A stretch of 64,000 bases of DNA from Dactylorhiza incarnata (GCA_033032865.1 JAWHQI010000024.1:2728001-2792000), one strand, 5' to 3'. Positions 22,779 through 35,003 are shown, counted from the first letter of the stretch. The notes: a model not told the origin generated them from the letters alone. Program-made: numbers and translations.

Positions 22779-24776
22779 ATCTCCCCCTTTTGATAATAAC
22801 AAATCCATTAATGAAAAATCAGAGCATTAATATATAAGCATGATGAAACCTACTTGTGTGTGTGTGAAAGTGATGTCTTTGGATAATTGTCATTTTTGAT
22901 ATTTAGAATTGCTCCCCCTAAATACATGCTCCCCCTAAGTGAATGCTCCCCTAATATGTAAGCTATCATCTTAATTAATCATGTTAGTTTTCTATTTTGA
23001 TAGCGGATTATATTTATCATGTTAGTTCGCCCCCTTTTGTTATTAGCAAAAGTGGGTAAGGAAAAAAACACAGAAAAGTTTTGATAATAAGATAAAGGCA
23101 TGATCGAGCATTTAGAGAGAAGTAAATGATAAGGAGTTTTAGAATACTTTTCATTGAAATAGATCAGAGTTTTGAGCATAAAAAGAATACAAGGTAAATG
23201 TGAAGGTTGCGGAAGACTTATAAAAAATTCAATCAAACATATTTTGTAATACATGATGATTCATAAAATGAAACAAGATGTTTTTATTTTTTTGTAAATC
23301 ATTTTTCTTGTTTTAAAAATTATCATGAAGTAACCAAGCATGAAAGAGATGTATGAAAGAGAGACTGCTACAATGTTATTCTAATTCATAATTTCAAAAC
23401 ATACCAAACATTGTAGAAAGCATGCTAGGTTATCTAGTGCATTTCATAAATAAAGAGTAGTATAGAATTAGCATTAGGATTCAATACTCATGAGAAGAAG
23501 TGTTATGGAAGATAATGATGTGCACATAAGTGTATTTTTGAGTAGAGTAAACAAATGTTGTAATCAAAAATACAAAAAATATGTAAAGTAAGAGCACAAT
23601 AAAACACAAATAATTTTATTTCCACACACTTTAATGCACAAACAAAAAGTGCAACTACCAAGGTGCTTTGCACACACAATGCTCATCAAGACTTATCAGG
23701 GTGCAAAGTAGTGCTTGGGGGATCACATATTTTATTTTATTTTAATATTGAAACTAGTGATCCGGTGTACTTAAGAGTAAGTGGTTTTTATTTTGAAAGA
23801 AAGATATGGTTTGCACAAGATACTTTACTATTCTTTCCAAGGTGCTCAACCTCACAACGCTTATTAAGACTTACCAGGAGGTTCAAGTAGTGCTTGGTGG
23901 AGTTATCTTTGTCACTTTATTTTATGATTTTTGATTTGTACAAAGTTCTCCGAATACACTTATTTTGCAAACCAATATAATTTATGAAAACATAACCACT
24001 TTTCTTAACTTTTAAAAGTGCAAATAAAGATAGTGTAGGTAAGATACTTGTGCAATTTTAATTCATTGTACTAATACAAAACATACACAAGCATTCTTAG
24101 ATTAAACACATATGTAGACAATGCCAAAATAAGTGAGTGAATAAATATCATTATCAAACATAAAACATTTACTCATACATAGAGGCATGCTAAGTTTGGT
24201 TCTACACAACTTTTACAATATAATTGATGCACATATGAATAGATATATCAAAGCATGATGAAAACAATGTTCAAAGTGGTTTGAAAAGATAAATTGCAAC
24301 ATTATAGAAGTTCTAAATAATAAATTAAATCATGCTTGATTATCACACTAAATTCCATACAGTTTTTTGTTGGTTTTTGCATTTTATATTTTGTATTTGA
24401 TTTTTGTATTTAGAAATAGAATTTAAACAAATGAAAAAAAAAGCAAAACATATTTTTTGTAATTTGGCTTTTGTATTTTTGTATTTGATTTTTCAAAAAA
24501 TGAAATAAAAGTAGAAGTGCAGAAATAAGTAGTACACACATATTAATATACTTTTAGGGATTTTTCAAAATTTTAAAAATACAAAAAAACAAATAGGTGC
24601 ACTAACGCCGGCGTTAGTGCTAGCGCGGGAAACAGTACACGATTTTTGATGATTTTGAAATTTTTAATTGTTGATCTTGATTAAGTGTCCTAATAGTAGT
24701 TTCATGCAGAAATTTCAGAATTTTAGGAGATGTTTTAGATGGTTAAAGACTGCAAAATTGCGTTTATGAATGTGTT
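22779..24776 (-). other. C non-coding 3' region with multiple PPT-like runs
   Basis: The PPT next to the LTR is AAAGGGGGAGAT in element sense (22779-22792). Further purine runs (AGGGGGAGCA-like) lie at about 22912-22955, and another at about 23028-23040. A repeated segment with AGACTTAYCAGG lies at 23660-23735 and 23838-23905. A 16-bp perfect palindrome CTAACGCCGGCGTTAG is at 24602-24617. There is no env-like frame. Confidence 0.75.
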
Positions 24777-25751
24777 TTAACTCGAAAGATCTATGACACC
24801 TAACTCAAGTCGTAATAATCGAAATCTTGCATCGGGAAGAGGTTTAGTAAATATGTCAGCGAGTTGAGAGTCCGTGCCAATGAAACTTACTTTTACATTC
24901 TCTTTCTTAATGTGATCCCTAATGAAATGATGACGAACATCGATGTGTTTGGATCTAGAGTGGTGTACGAGATTATATGTGAGGTCTATTGCACTTTTGC
25001 TGTCACATTTAAGATCAATGTTTTTGAAATGAAATCCAAAATCCTCTAGAGTTTGGCTCATCCATAACGCTTGTGCACAACAACTACCAAGTGTGATGTA
25101 TTCGGCCTCCGTGGTGGAGAGTGCAACCGAAGATTATTTCCTACTAGACCAAGCATCTAATGAGGGTCCTAAAAAGTGACAAGTATCGCTAGTGCTTTTT
25201 CGATCTAGTGAACAACCGGCGTAGTCCGAATCAGAATAGCTGTGGAGTGTGAATGAATCATTGTGAGGGTACCATAATCCTAATTTAGATGACCCTAATA
25301 AATAATGAAAAATACGCTTTACCGCTTTTAAGTGAGATTCTTTTGGATTGGCTTGAAAGCGAGCACATAAACATACGACAAACATTATACCTGGTCTAGA
25401 TGCACTTAAGTAAAGAAGAGATCCTATCATTCCTTTATAAAACGTTTGATCAATGGAAATTCCAGATTCATCTTTTCCTAGTTTTAAAGAATCACTCATA
25501 GGAGTAGAAGCTTCTTTAAGATTTTCAAATCCAAATCGTTTAAGCATATCGTGAACATATTTTGTTTGGCAATTAAAGATACCATCAGTTCGTTGTGAGA
25601 TTTGAAAACCAAGATAATATGATAGTTCTCCTACAAGACTCATTTCAAATTCATTTTTCATTACTAAGACTACTTCATTACACAACTCTTCATTAGTGGC
25701 TCCAAAAATGATATCATCAACATATATTTGTAAAATAATTAGATCGTTATT
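24777..25751 (-). pseudogene. C pol, RT second half and RNase H
   Basis: On the minus strand the segment opens inside RT with IILQIYVDDIIFGATNEEL (catalytic YVDD), then SYYLGFQISQ, TKYVHDMLKRFGF, GMIGSLLYLSASRPG and SDSDYAGCSLDRKSTS. After a TAA at 25134-25136 (in the conserved S-S-R-K-x-S-S-V position) comes RNase H with VALSTTEAEYIT, CDSKSAIDL, RSKHIDVRHHFIRD and QLADIFTKPL. It ends near 24777. The preceding RT half is at 43928 onward, across element D (TSD TTATT). One nonsense change is evident here. Confidence 0.93.
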
Positions 25752-26513
25752 TGAAAGTGCACAGTTAATCTCACTAGAATTCTCTAGAGGGGGTGAATAG
25801 AGATTTAAAAATATTTTTTGCAAAGTTAACAAATATATATATATATATATATATATAATATTCACAGTTTTAAGCTTCCCACAGACCAGCAAGAATTAAA
25901 CAAATAAAGAATGAAATAGCAAAAGGAAAATCACAGCACAACACAAAGAAATATAGTGGTTCCCCAAACTTTGGGTAGTCCACTCTTCTACCCCCCTTGG
26001 TAGGAATTCACTATCTTGCACTGAGTCTTTTGATAAGGAGACTCTTAGAACCAGTCTGAGTCTTTTGATAAGGAGACTCTTAGAACCACTACAACTGAAT
26101 TTTTTGAAGAGAGATTCTTAAAACTCTTTTACACTATTGAAATTGAAATAAGAAGAAGAATGAGAAGAAGAAGAAGAAGAAGAATACGAACAAGAAGAAG
26201 AACAAGAGTAAGAAACAATTATGCAAGAAGGAATCTTCTTCCTAGCAAGAAGATTAGAAGCACAAGTATAGTGAATGTAATCTCTCTTCTATAGTGAGAA
26301 GGAGATTGTAGGCCTTTCTCTCTTTTAGTGAGAGCTTTCAGAAATTTGCAGCAGTATGACTTCAGAAGGAAGAAGAAGAAGAATAAGGCTTTTTCTTGCT
26401 GTAGCACTCTTTCACTTTTCTCAATTTTTCTCTTTCTTTTCTCTAGGGAGCTTTTCCTCTTTTTCAAAATGGAGTGGATCACTTCTGCCTATTCTTTGCC
26501 GACCTCCTTCTTT

Positions 26514-26521
26514 ATTTATAG
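26514..26521 (-). promoter_or_regulatory. D TATA box (left LTR)
   Basis: The minus strand reads CTATAAAT about 280 bp downstream of the TCGAC array. In the right LTR the same site is changed to CAATAAAT (about 43308-43315). Confidence 0.55.
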
Positions 26522-26800
26522 CTCTGTTTATTCAAAAATATTGCTATAGGAGAATAATCAATTAGCAGTCAGAGAAATAGTAAGAAAGAAAAGTTTCCAT
26601 AATCATTATATCTGTAGAAGGAAAGAGATCATTCTATTTTCAAATAATGCCCATAATAATCTTAATCAAATTAGCCAAGAATCATTTAGAAGGAAAGACT
26701 GATTCAGAACGGCTGAGAAAAGAATAATATAATTCCATAAAATTCAGATCTACAAAAAGAAGGAAAGAGATCTGGCATGTTTTTGAATCTGTCACAGAAA

Positions 26801-27034
26801 TCGACATGCGTCGATTACTATTCGATGTTAGCGTCGATTTCAGCCTGGATAGACGTCGAGAAGAAAATATGGAAGGAGCGTCGACTGAGGTGCGTCGACT
26901 TTACTGGGTGCGTCGACTAGAAATCAGAGTTACGTCGACTTTGGTTACGTCGAATTTTGTTTAGAGTAACTTCGACTCAGTATAAGAGATGCGTCGACTA
27001 CACTTCGACGTTGTGTCGATTACTATTCGACGCA
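26801..27034 (-). promoter_or_regulatory. D U3 array of TGCGTCGAC motifs (left LTR)
   Basis: About fourteen GTCGA or TCGAC units, most as GCGTCGA(C), lie in 234 bp. The right LTR array (43593-43846) has one extra GCGTCGACTTTACTGGG unit, so copy number differs between the two LTRs of a single element. Confidence 0.75.
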
Positions 27035-27116
27035 TATTTTACTTAAACTAATTTTTCACTCTGAGAACTCATTTTCTACTCATTTTTAGGGGTTAAGATA
27101 AATTATTTCCCCAACA

Positions 27117-27311
27117 ATCTCCCCCTATTTGTCTTAACCCTATTCAGAGAGAAATTTTATCAGTTTTTAATCAACACATCAAAGCATATTTGTAGAAAAG
27201 AGATATATTAGGTAATCAAAAGATAATGGAAAAAGAAATCATATAACAGGCTGTTTGTACAGATCAATCAGTACTTAAGCATTAAAAATAGAGTATATCA
27301 AAATTGTTCAA
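27117..27311 (-). other. D polypurine tract and short 3' internal segment
   Basis: The minus strand reads AAATAGGGGGAGAT directly before the LTR (27117-27131), which is the plus-strand primer. The remaining 180 bp up to the insertion of A are AT-rich with no frame. Confidence 0.75.
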
Positions 27312-27482
27312 TGATAAGTAGTATTTTTATAACTTTTTAATAGAAAATCTTGTAAATATTTAATATGAATTCTCTATTTTATGTCAAATTTAGGTTATAA
27401 GTAGTTCTTTTTGTAATTTTGATTCTAACTTAGCCTAATTTTAATATTTGCAGATTTTTGGACAAATTGGGAAAATATTGCA

Positions 27483-27957
27483 TTACACGCCCTCGGTCAC
27501 GCCCGTGACCAAGGGCGTGTAACTTGTAGACCAGTCCAGGTCGATGCCGTGCTGTTGAGCTAGTCCACACCCAGTCACGCCCCAGGTCACGCCCGTGACC
27601 CAAAGTCACGCCCGTGACCATGGGCGTGTAATTTTAGAATCTGCCGCGTGGAGCTGCCGTCGAGACGAGAAGTTGCCGTTGAGAAGTCAACCAAAGTCAC
27701 GCCCGTGACCCAAAGTCACGCCCGTGAACCAAAGTCACGCCCGTGACCTTCCCGCGTGATCCAAGCACGCCGCCGCGCGGTCTGCCTAGCCCATGCCGCA
27801 TTAAATGAAGCCGTCCTAAGTCACGCCCGTGACCCATATGTCACGCCCGTGACATGTCCGATTTTCTCCCGCCGTCACGCCAAGCCCACGCCGCTGCCGG
27901 ATCCAATGTTACAGTGATTACACGCCCTTGGACACGCCCGTGACCGAGGGCGTGTAA
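27483..27957 (+). promoter_or_regulatory. A U3 array of GTCACGCCCGTGAC palindromes (5' LTR)
   Basis: There are seven perfect and two near-perfect copies of the 14-bp palindrome in 475 bp. The array is bracketed by two extended, nearly perfect 40-nt palindromes at 27483-27522 and 27918-27957, whose outer arms are TTACACGCCC and GGGCGTGTAA. It ends 15 bp before the TATA box. The copy in the 3' LTR is at 36467-36941. Confidence 0.8.
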
Positions 27958-27971
27958 CTTGAAAATTTTGC

Positions 27972-27979
27972 CTATAAAT
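27972..27979 (+). promoter_or_regulatory. A TATA box (5' LTR)
   Basis: CTATAAAT lies directly after the palindromic array; transcription would start about 30 bp downstream. The equivalent in the 3' LTR is 36956-36963. Confidence 0.75.
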
Positions 27980-29086
27980 TCAGAGGCTCTCCTTGAGTCC
28001 AGAGTTCAGAATTTTGGAGTGGGGAAGGTGCTGCTGGAGCCAATCTTGAGTAGTTTTCCTTTTTCATGTTTATGTTCATGTCTCTTTATTTTCATGCTCT
28101 CTTCCTTTTCTAATGCAATGTATTAGCTTTCCTTTAGTGCAATAGTCTAGTTTAAGCTTGTAATCTTGTTTTTCCTAGCTTGCAATTTCCTTTCTTAAGT
28201 CTTGTAATAGTTTTTCATTTAAATAAAAAATAGTTTGTTCTCTTTATTTTGTCTCCTCCTTAGCTAAAATTTCTTAATATGCATTTTTATTTTTCTTCCT
28301 CTTCCCCCTCCACCATGATTAACTAATCCTCATTAGTACTCGATCAAAATGATCCGAGGATGAGTTAGACAAGTTATGATTTTCTAAAGTTTTCTTTTTC
28401 CGTTTTTATAAACACTTGAATTATCCTTGATTTTTAATTAGTGAGGCCATACTTTCGATATATGGTTTTCGCTTAAGTTTTCATATTTAGTTAGCCGAGA
28501 GGCTCAAAGTATGAATCGATCACTCAAGGGTAAAGAGAGTTGCACGCACCCCTCGAGAGAGGATGACGTAAATCTCCCGGATTGGAGTCAAATCCAATAG
28601 TGGGGTTCACCTCGTAAAGCAAGTTTTAGGTAATCGATTATAGGACGAGAGTCCGGTTGATTTTTCCTAATCTTAGTTGGGCATTAACCTCGAGAGAGGC
28701 ATGTTCGAGCTTCGGGAACCTCCACGGTCAAGTAGTTCAATTTAAACGGAATTAGATTTAATTTCTTTTTACTTGTCTTTTCTCACTCCAAGGTGACTTT
28801 TGATTGAGTACTAGCCTCTTTTATCATCATCTAAACCCTTAATTTAGCTTGCAATTTCTCTTTTTTTTAGCTAAGAACCAAAACCCCAAAATATCATTAG
28901 ATAAGATAATAGTGACTTTCCTCAAAGTAGAAGTAATCAACGCGCCCCGTGGAATACGACCTTGGTATTTCTTAATATCCTATACTATAGACGATAAGGT
29001 ACACTTGCCTTTATCGGATATAGTTTTGGAAAAAATCTCAACCCTTCACTAAAATTTCAAAACCGTAAAAATAGATATCAAGTTTT

Positions 29087-29103
29087 TGGCGCCGTTGCCG
29101 GGG
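29087..29103 (+). promoter_or_regulatory. A primer binding site (tRNA-Asp)
   Basis: TGGCGCCGTTGCCGGGG, six bases after the LTR, is complementary to the 3' end of plant tRNA-Asp, the usual primer of Athila/Tat elements. Confidence 0.9.
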
Positions 29104-29368
29104 ACTTTTGCGTAGATATTTTGAAACAAGGATAGCTATTAATTTTATCATGTTGTTTTTATTTTAGTTTTTCTATTTTTGAAAATCTTAAGGGTGAAAT
29201 TAAAATTCTTGGAAAGGACGCTTTGGGCTTGAATTCCCATCACAGCCTCTAGTACCTTGCAAACCCTTCACCGGGTAGATCTTGGGAAGTCCAAGACTAA
29301 CTTAATCCGCCTAAAAAGAACAAAAAATATTCTCTCTTTTTCTTCTTCTTTCCTTCTCTTTTTAGTGT
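29104..29368 (+). other. A untranslated leader with first copy of a 92-bp repeat
   Basis: The 265-nt leader between PBS and gag contains, at 29208-29299, a segment with CCTTCACCGGGTAG and CTTGGGAAGTCCAAGACT that recurs at 35092-35183 downstream of pol. It ends in a pyrimidine-rich stretch before the gag ATG. Confidence 0.8.
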
Positions 29369-30661
29369 ATGACCCGTGGTAGCACTTCGATTCTTCCTTT
29401 TGATCCGGAAATCGAGCGAACCCTTTTGAGGCACCGCCGTTCTCGTGATCAAGGAAATCAAGTAGAATCTGAAGAGTCAATCGGGGACACTAACGCAGCA
29501 AATATGGATCATAATCTTAATCCTCCTAATCTTAACGAGCCAAACCCTAATGAGGACGCGCAACGGACCATGTCCTATTATGCGCGGCCGAATTTGGAAG
29601 GCACACAATCGAGTATTGTTCGCCCCGCGGTGGCGAACAATAATTTTGAGATCAAGTCCAGCATCATACAAATGGTGCAACAATCAGTGACCTTTGATGG
29701 TCAACCGGACGAGGATCCAAATTCACATATCTCTTACTTTCTTGAAATTTGCGACACTTTTAAGATCAATGGCGTCACCGATGATGCCATTCGATTACGT
29801 CTTTTTCCTTTCTCTCTGCGATCTAAGGCCAAGCAGTGGCTGGGCTCCCTACCAAGGGGATCCATCACTACATGGGCCGAAATGGCGGAAAAATTTCTTA
29901 ATAAATATTTCCCGCCTTCAAAGACCGCTAAATTACGCACGGATATTGCATCGTTCATGCAAATCGACTCGGAGACTCTCTATGATACATGGGAGCGCTT
30001 CAAGGAGCTTTTGCGTCGATGCCCTCACCACGCACTTGCCACTTGGCAACAAGTGCAAATATTTTATAATGGCTTAAATCTCCAAACGAGGCAAATGATT
30101 GATGCGGCCGCCGGGGGGACATTAAATAACAAAACCCCGATCGCCGCTCAAGAGCTTTTCGAAGAGATGGCCACAAATGCGTATCAATGGAACATGCCCC
30201 GAGCGCGGCCTAATAAGCCGGCCGGAATTTTTGAAATAGACGCTAACGCAAATTTGGCTTTACAAGTTGAGCGCTTAACAAAGCAAGTGGCGGAGATGTC
30301 TGCTTCCTCCGCCACTCCTCCTTGGGCTAATAATATTTTACTTGAAGAGCAAGTTGATTACATGGGAAATCCACCTCGGCCTTCCTATAACCCGAACACC
30401 GCTCCGTATAATAACACCTACAACGCGGGTTATAGGAATCATCCGAACTTCTCATGGAGCAATCAAGGAAATGCTCAGCGTCCCTTAAATTTAAATCAAC
30501 CTCCAAATCAACTTCTCAATTTAACTCCCCCTCAAAATTTTAATCCACCCGGTTTTCCACCGCAACAGCAAAACCCTCTCCGCTTGAAGAGGTTTTTGCA
30601 AAATATGTTGCTACAACTGAAGCGAACATCCGGAACCTCACCGGATCGATCAAAAATTTAG
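29369..30661 (+). CDS. gag: A Gag
   Basis: This 430-codon frame opens with ATG ([16 protein letters not shown]). The retrotransposon gag domain is at about residues 135-235 ([64 protein letters not shown]), followed by an asparagine/proline-rich tail. No CCHC knuckle is seen. Near 30570 the coding signal moves from this frame to the pol frame at a four-A run (CAGCAAAACCC). The last 30 or so codons of this frame are therefore probably not the original protein, and a frame one base back reads [15 protein letters not shown], which matches element B. The shift could be a one-base loss or a -1 frameshift signal. Confidence 0.92.
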   Translation: MTRGSTSILPFDPEIERTLLRHRRSRDQGNQVESEESIGDTNAANMDHNLNPPNLNEPNPNEDAQRTMSYYARPNLEGTQSSIVRPAVANNNFEIKSSIIQMVQQSVTFDGQPDEDPNSHISYFLEICDTFKINGVTDDAIRLRLFPFSLRSKAKQWLGSLPRGSITTWAEMAEKFLNKYFPPSKTAKLRTDIASFMQIDSETLYDTWERFKELLRRCPHHALATWQQVQIFYNGLNLQTRQMIDAAAGGTLNNKTPIAAQELFEEMATNAYQWNMPRARPNKPAGIFEIDANANLALQVERLTKQVAEMSASSATPPWANNILLEEQVDYMGNPPRPSYNPNTAPYNNTYNAGYRNHPNFSWSNQGNAQRPLNLNQPPNQLLNLTPPQNFNPPGFPPQQQNPLRLKRFLQNMLLQLKRTSGTSPDRSKI

Positions 30662-33600
30662 AGAACCAAGTGGGCCAGCTAGCAAAGATAATCTCCGAGC
30701 GACCGCAAGGAGCCCTTCCGGGAAACACGGAGCCCAACCCAAGGGAGAGCGCAAACGCGATTACACTCCGAAGCGGGAAGGAGGTGGCTTCTAAGCAGGA
30801 CGAACCCATGGTAACTTCCTCTCCTCCTCTTCCTCCTATTTTATCTTCAATTTTACCTACTACGTTAGCTCCGCGCGCTTCTACTTCTAATGTTCCGTAT
30901 CCATCTAAGTTTAAAAGCGAGAGCGCCGAAAAGAATTATAAAAAGTTTTTAGATATTTTAAAGCAAATCCACATTAATGTACCCTTCTGCGAGGCTATCT
31001 CTCAAATGCCTAAATATGCAAAATATCTTAAGGAGTTGCTCTCCAATAAGAAAAAATTAGAAGATATTTCGCATATTTCTTTGAACGCAGAATGCTCCGC
31101 GGTTGTACTCAACAAATTGCCTACAAAAGTGAATGACCCGGGACGGTTTTCCATCCCGTGTTTATTTGGCAATTCGTTAGTAAAACACGCTTTAGCGGAT
31201 CTGGGAGCAAGTATCAATCTCATGCCTTTTTCATTATTTAAGAAACTAGGTCTAGGAAATCCAAGCCCCACTCGAATGAGTATTCAATTAGCGGATCGCT
31301 CTTTAAAATATCCGGTAGGAATAGTGGAGGACGTGCTCGTCAAGGTCGACAAGTTCATCTTCCCGGTGGACTTTGTCATTCTTGACATCGAAGAGGATGC
31401 CGAAGTACCCCTCATACTCGGCCGCCCCTTCCTTGCCACCTCCCGCGCCATTATTGACGTAAGTAACGGAAAGCTCCTCCTTCGGGTTGGAGATGATGAA
31501 GTTTCTTTCGGCATAAATTCCTCGATGCGGAACACATTAGAAAACGACGATTCATGTTTTTACCTGGAAGAATGTTGGGAATTCGATTCCCCTCCCGAGT
31601 TAGTCTCCACCTCGAGTCACGAGTCCGAGTTCGCCGAGCTCTTTTGTCTGGAAGAAGAAGAAGTCACTCGTTTCACACCACCCGAACCACTATTTTTAGA
31701 AAAATTAAAAATCAAAACATCTTATGAAGAGCCACCCGTTTTGGAACTAAAGCAACTTCCCCCTCACCTTAAGTATTTATTTTTAGAAAAAGAGTCGAAG
31801 CTACCCGTCATCGTTTCATCCGAACTTAGCAACTCAGAAATTTCCGAGTTGGCTATTGTCTTAAGAAAGCACCGCCACGCAATTCCGTGGCAAATTTCGG
31901 ATATAAAGGGTATAAACCCTTCCTTCTGCACTCATAAAATCTTCCTCGAAGATAATTCCCGAAATTCGGTCCAGCCTCAACGACGGCTAAACCCTAACAT
32001 GAAAGAAGTCGTTAAGGCCGAAGTGATCAAACTATTGGATGCGGGAATTATCTACCCGATATCGGATAGTACTTGGGTTAGCCCAGTACAAGTCGTACCA
32101 AAGAAAGGTGGCATTACGGTAGTAGCTAATGAGAATAACGAGTTGATCCCAACCCGTACTGTTACGGGTTGGCGGATGTGCATCGATTACCGAAAACTAA
32201 ATGATGCCACCCGTAAGGATCACTTCCCCCTACCATTCATCGATCAAATTTTAGAGCGCCTTTCAGGTCACTCCTACTACTGTTTTCTCGATGGTTTGTC
32301 GGGATATTTTCAAATACCGATTTCGCCCGAGGACCAAGAGAAAACCACTTTCACTTGTCCCTTTGGCACCTTCGCTTATCGAAGGATGCCATTTGGTCTT
32401 TGTAATGCGCCAGCTACATTCCAAAGATGTATGCTGGCAATATTTGACGAGTTAGTAGAGGAGGTGATGGAAGTGTTTATGGACGACTTTTCCGTGTTCG
32501 GAAATTCATTTAAAAATTGTTTAAAAAATCTTGAGCGCGTGTTGCAGCGATGCGAGGAAACGAATTTAGCACTTAATTGGGAGAAATGCCATTTTATGGT
32601 CAAGGAAGGGCTAGTCCTTGGTCATAAAATTTCGGGCATGGGGATCGAGGTCGATAAGGCCAAGATCGAAGTGATTGAAAAACTTCCCCCTCCAACAAAC
32701 GTAAAAGCTATTCGTAGTTTCCTAGGCCACGCGGGGTTTTATCGGCGCTTTATACAGAATTTTTCAAAAATCACAAAGCCGTTAACCCACCTTCTTGAAA
32801 AAGAATCCTCGTTTATTTTTAGCGATGAATGCCATTTGGCTTTTAAACTCATCAAAGAGAAACTTATAAACTCCCCGATTCTAGTCGCGCCGGATTGGTC
32901 GCTTCCTTTTGAAATCATGTGCGACGCGAGTGACATTGCGGTTGGTGCCGTTTTAGGCCAACGGGTGAGTAAGTATTTCCACCCTATTTATTATGCGAGC
33001 AAAACACTCACGTCGGCACAAGCGAATTACACCACAACCGAAAAGGAGCTTCTAGCGATCGTTTTTGCCTTCGATAAGTTTAGGTCATATATCACCCTCT
33101 CAAAAGTTATTGTCTTCACGGATCACTCCGCACTTAGGTATCTTTTAAGCAAATCGGACGCCAAGCCTCGTCTTTTGCGATGGATCCTCCTCTTGCAGGA
33201 GTTTGACTTAGAGATCCGGGACAAAAGAGGAGCCGAAAACTTGGCGGCCGATCATCTCTCCCGTTTAGAAAACCCCGCCTCGGAAGTTTTGATAGAATCT
33301 GACATCGATGATAAATTTCCCGAAGAGCGCCTCCTCGCTCTCGAAGATATTAATACGTCGTCTACCCCCTGGTTTGCAGATCTGGCTAACTATTTAGTAG
33401 CCCGGGTCTTGCCAAAAGAATTCTCGAGTCAGAAAAAGAAGAAATTCTTTTCTGATTTAAAGAATTACTTTTGGGAGGACCCCTTTTTATTCCGTGTATG
33501 CGCAGACCAAGTGGTGAGACGATGCGTCTCGAGTGAGGAGGGTCTTAAAATTTTACGACATTGTCACGAGGGACCATCCGGTGGTCATTATCATTCGAAC

Positions 33601-34656
33601 CGAACCGCGAGGAAGGCGCTGGAGGCAGGCTTTTATTGGCCCACGCTCTTCAAAGATGCTCACACCCTTGTGAGTACTTGCGACAGCTGCCAGCGGTCGG
33701 GCAACATCTCTCGCCGGGATGAGATGCCCCAAAATATTTTCTTAGAATGCGAGATTTTCGATCTTTGGGGCATTGATTTCGTTGGTCCTCTCCCTCCTTC
33801 ATTTTCAAATAAGTATATTCTAGTGGCGGTCGACTACGTGTCAAGGTGGGCGGAAGCGCAAGCTCTCCCCACCAACGATGCGCGAGTCGTCGTTAACTTT
33901 TTAAAAAAATTATTTTCTCGATTTGGCACTCCGTGCGCTATTGTGAGTGATCGGGGCACCCATTTTTGCAATACTCAATTCACAAAAACTTTAGCAAAAT
34001 ATGGTGTCACGCACAAACTATCCACTGCATATCACCCACAAACGAGCGGCCAAGTCGAAGTGGTTAATCGAGAATTAAAGCGAATTTTAGAGAAAACGGT
34101 TTCTATTAATCGGAAGGATTGGGCAATAAAGCTCGATGACGCGCTTTGGGCCTATCGTACGGCGTACAAGACCGCTATCGGTTGTACACCATATCGAATG
34201 GTCTATGGCAAGGCTTGCCACCTTCCGGTCGAATTAGAACACCGCGCATTTTGGGCGCTTAAATTTTTAAATCTCGATTCCACTTTAGCGGGTGAACAAA
34301 GGAAGTTTCAAATAAACGAGTTAGATGAATGGCGAGCGAATGCGTATGAGAGCAATAAATTATATAAGGAGCGAACAAAGTTTTATCACGATAAACATAT
34401 AAAATTTCCGAAAACTTTTTCGCCGGGCGATCTCGTCCTCCTTTATAATTCTCGCCTTCGCCTTTTTCCGGGAAAATTAAAATCCCGATGGTCCGGACCC
34501 TTTATTGTTAAAGAGGTTTGGTCCTATGGGACAATCCTAATTTCCCACCCGGAAAAAGGCTCCTTTAAAGTTAACGGGCACCGCCTTAAATTGTATCTTC
34601 CGGGAGACGTACCTAATGACAAGAGTGATGCGATTTTTCTTCATCATATAACATAA
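30571..34656 (+). CDS. pol: A Pol: protease, RT, RNase H, integrase
   Basis: This frame is open from about 30571; the first plausible non-ATG codon, GTG at 30670, gives 1328 residues. Numbering from there, the protease has [11 protein letters not shown] (Asp 177), RT has [16 protein letters not shown] and [10 protein letters not shown] (FMDD at 603-606), and RNase H has [12 protein letters not shown] (Asp 818) ending DHLSRL. The integrase has its zinc finger ([20 protein letters not shown]) and catalytic Asp 1036, Asp 1094 and Glu 1130 (35 residues between the last two). It ends at TAA 34656 with no chromodomain. Length and order fit Athila. There are no internal stops, so the enzymes look intact. 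It needs fusion or frameshifting from gag to be made. Confidence 0.95.
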   Translation, partial: KPSPLEEVFAKYVATTEANIRNLTGSIKNLENQVGQLAKIISERPQGALPGNTEPNPRESANAITLRSGKEVASKQDEPMVTSSPPLPPILSSILPTTLAPRASTSNVPYPSKFKSESAEKNYKKFLDILKQIHINVPFCEAISQMPKYAKYLKELLSNKKKLEDISHISLNAECSAVVLNKLPTKVNDPGRFSIPCLFGNSLVKHALADLGASINLMPFSLFKKLGLGNPSPTRMSIQLADRSLKYPVGIVEDVLVKVDKFIFPVDFVILDIEEDAEVPLILGRPFLATSRAIIDVSNGKLLLRVGDDEVSFGINSSMRNTLENDDSCFYLEECWEFDSPPELVSTSSHESEFAELFCLEEEEVTRFTPPEPLFLEKLKIKTSYEEPPVLELKQLPPHLKYLFLEKESKLPVIVSSELSNSEISELAIVLRKHRHAIPWQISDIKGINPSFCTHKIFLEDNSRNSVQPQRRLNPNMKEVVKAEVIKLLDAGIIYPISDSTWVSPVQVVPKKGGITVVANENNELIPTRTVTGWRMCIDYRKLNDATRKDHFPLPFIDQILERLSGHSYYCFLDGLSGYFQIPISPEDQEKTTFTCPFGTFAYRRMPFGLCNAPATFQRCMLAIFDELVEEVMEVFMDDFSVFGNSFKNCLKNLERVLQRCEETNLALNWEKCHFMVKEGLVLGHKISGMGIEVDKAKIEVIEKLPPPTNVKAIRSFLGHAGFYRRFIQNFSKITKPLTHLLEKESSFIFSDECHLAFKLIKEKLINSPILVAPDWSLPFEIMCDASDIAVGAVLGQRVSKYFHPIYYASKTLTSAQANYTTTEKELLAIVFAFDKFRSYITLSKVIVFTDHSALRYLLSKSDAKPRLLRWILLLQEFDLEIRDKRGAENLAADHLSRLENPASEVLIESDIDDKFPEERLLALEDINTSSTPWFADLANYLVARVLPKEFSSQKKKKFFSDLKNYFWEDPFLFRVCADQVVRRCVSSEEGLKILRHCHEGPSGGHYHSNRTARKALEAGFYWPTLFKDAHTLVSTCDSCQRSGNISRRDEMPQNIFLECEIFDLWGIDFVGPLPPSFSNKYILVAVDYVSRWAEAQALPTNDARVVVNFLKKLFSRFGTPCAIVSDRGTHFCNTQFTKTLAKYGVTHKLSTAYHPQTSGQVEVVNRELKRILEKTVSINRKDWAIKLDDALWAYRTAYKTAIGCTPYRMVYGKACHLPVELEHRAFWALKFLNLDSTLAGEQRKFQINELDEWRANAYESNKLYKERTKFYHDKHIKFPKTFSPGDLVLLYNSRLRLFPGKLKSRWSGPFIVKEVWSYGTILISHPEKGSFKVNGHRLKLYLPGDVPNDKSDAIFLHHIT

Positions 34657-34972
34657 TCGGCAAGTGGGTCAAGCTACGCGACCTTAAACAAAGCGCTTTT
34701 GGGAGGCACCCCAAAGTTATCTTTTGTTATTTTCTCTTGTCTCTTCTTTTCTGCTTTAACAACTTTTGCAGGTAATCGCGGCTTCCCCACAAAAGCTTCA
34801 AAAAAAATCAGGGAAGCCCTTTTTCCTTCTCTTCTTTCGTTTTTGCATTTTTTTTTTCTTTTCCTACTTCATACTTATTTTTAAACATTGGGGACAATGT
34901 TTAACTTTAAGTATGGGGGTGTGAATAGCCCTTTGTAAATTCTTGTAAATAGTTGTTAAATTAGAAAATTTA

Positions 34973-35003
<31 letters not shown>

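Larger units (their letters stand above)
25752..27116 (-). repeat. D 3' LTR (left copy)
   Basis: This copy contains a (TA)n run at 25834-25857, a tandem duplicated 36-bp segment with CTTTTGATAAGGAGACTCTT (about 26022-26092), a GAA repeat at 26150-26190, a TATA box and the TCGAC array. Confidence 0.93.
27312..29080 (+). repeat. A 5' LTR
   Basis: U3 (27312 to about 28000) has a palindromic array and a TATA box. The R/U5 region downstream contains AAATAAAAAATAG near 28219 and no long frame. It ends ATAGATATCA. Confidence 0.96.

Noticed and set aside
27483..27957. Regular short repeats resembling a CRISPR array
   Set aside because: The spacing is irregular, the repeats are palindromic and only 14 bp, the array is duplicated exactly in both LTRs, and the context is a plant retrotransposon.
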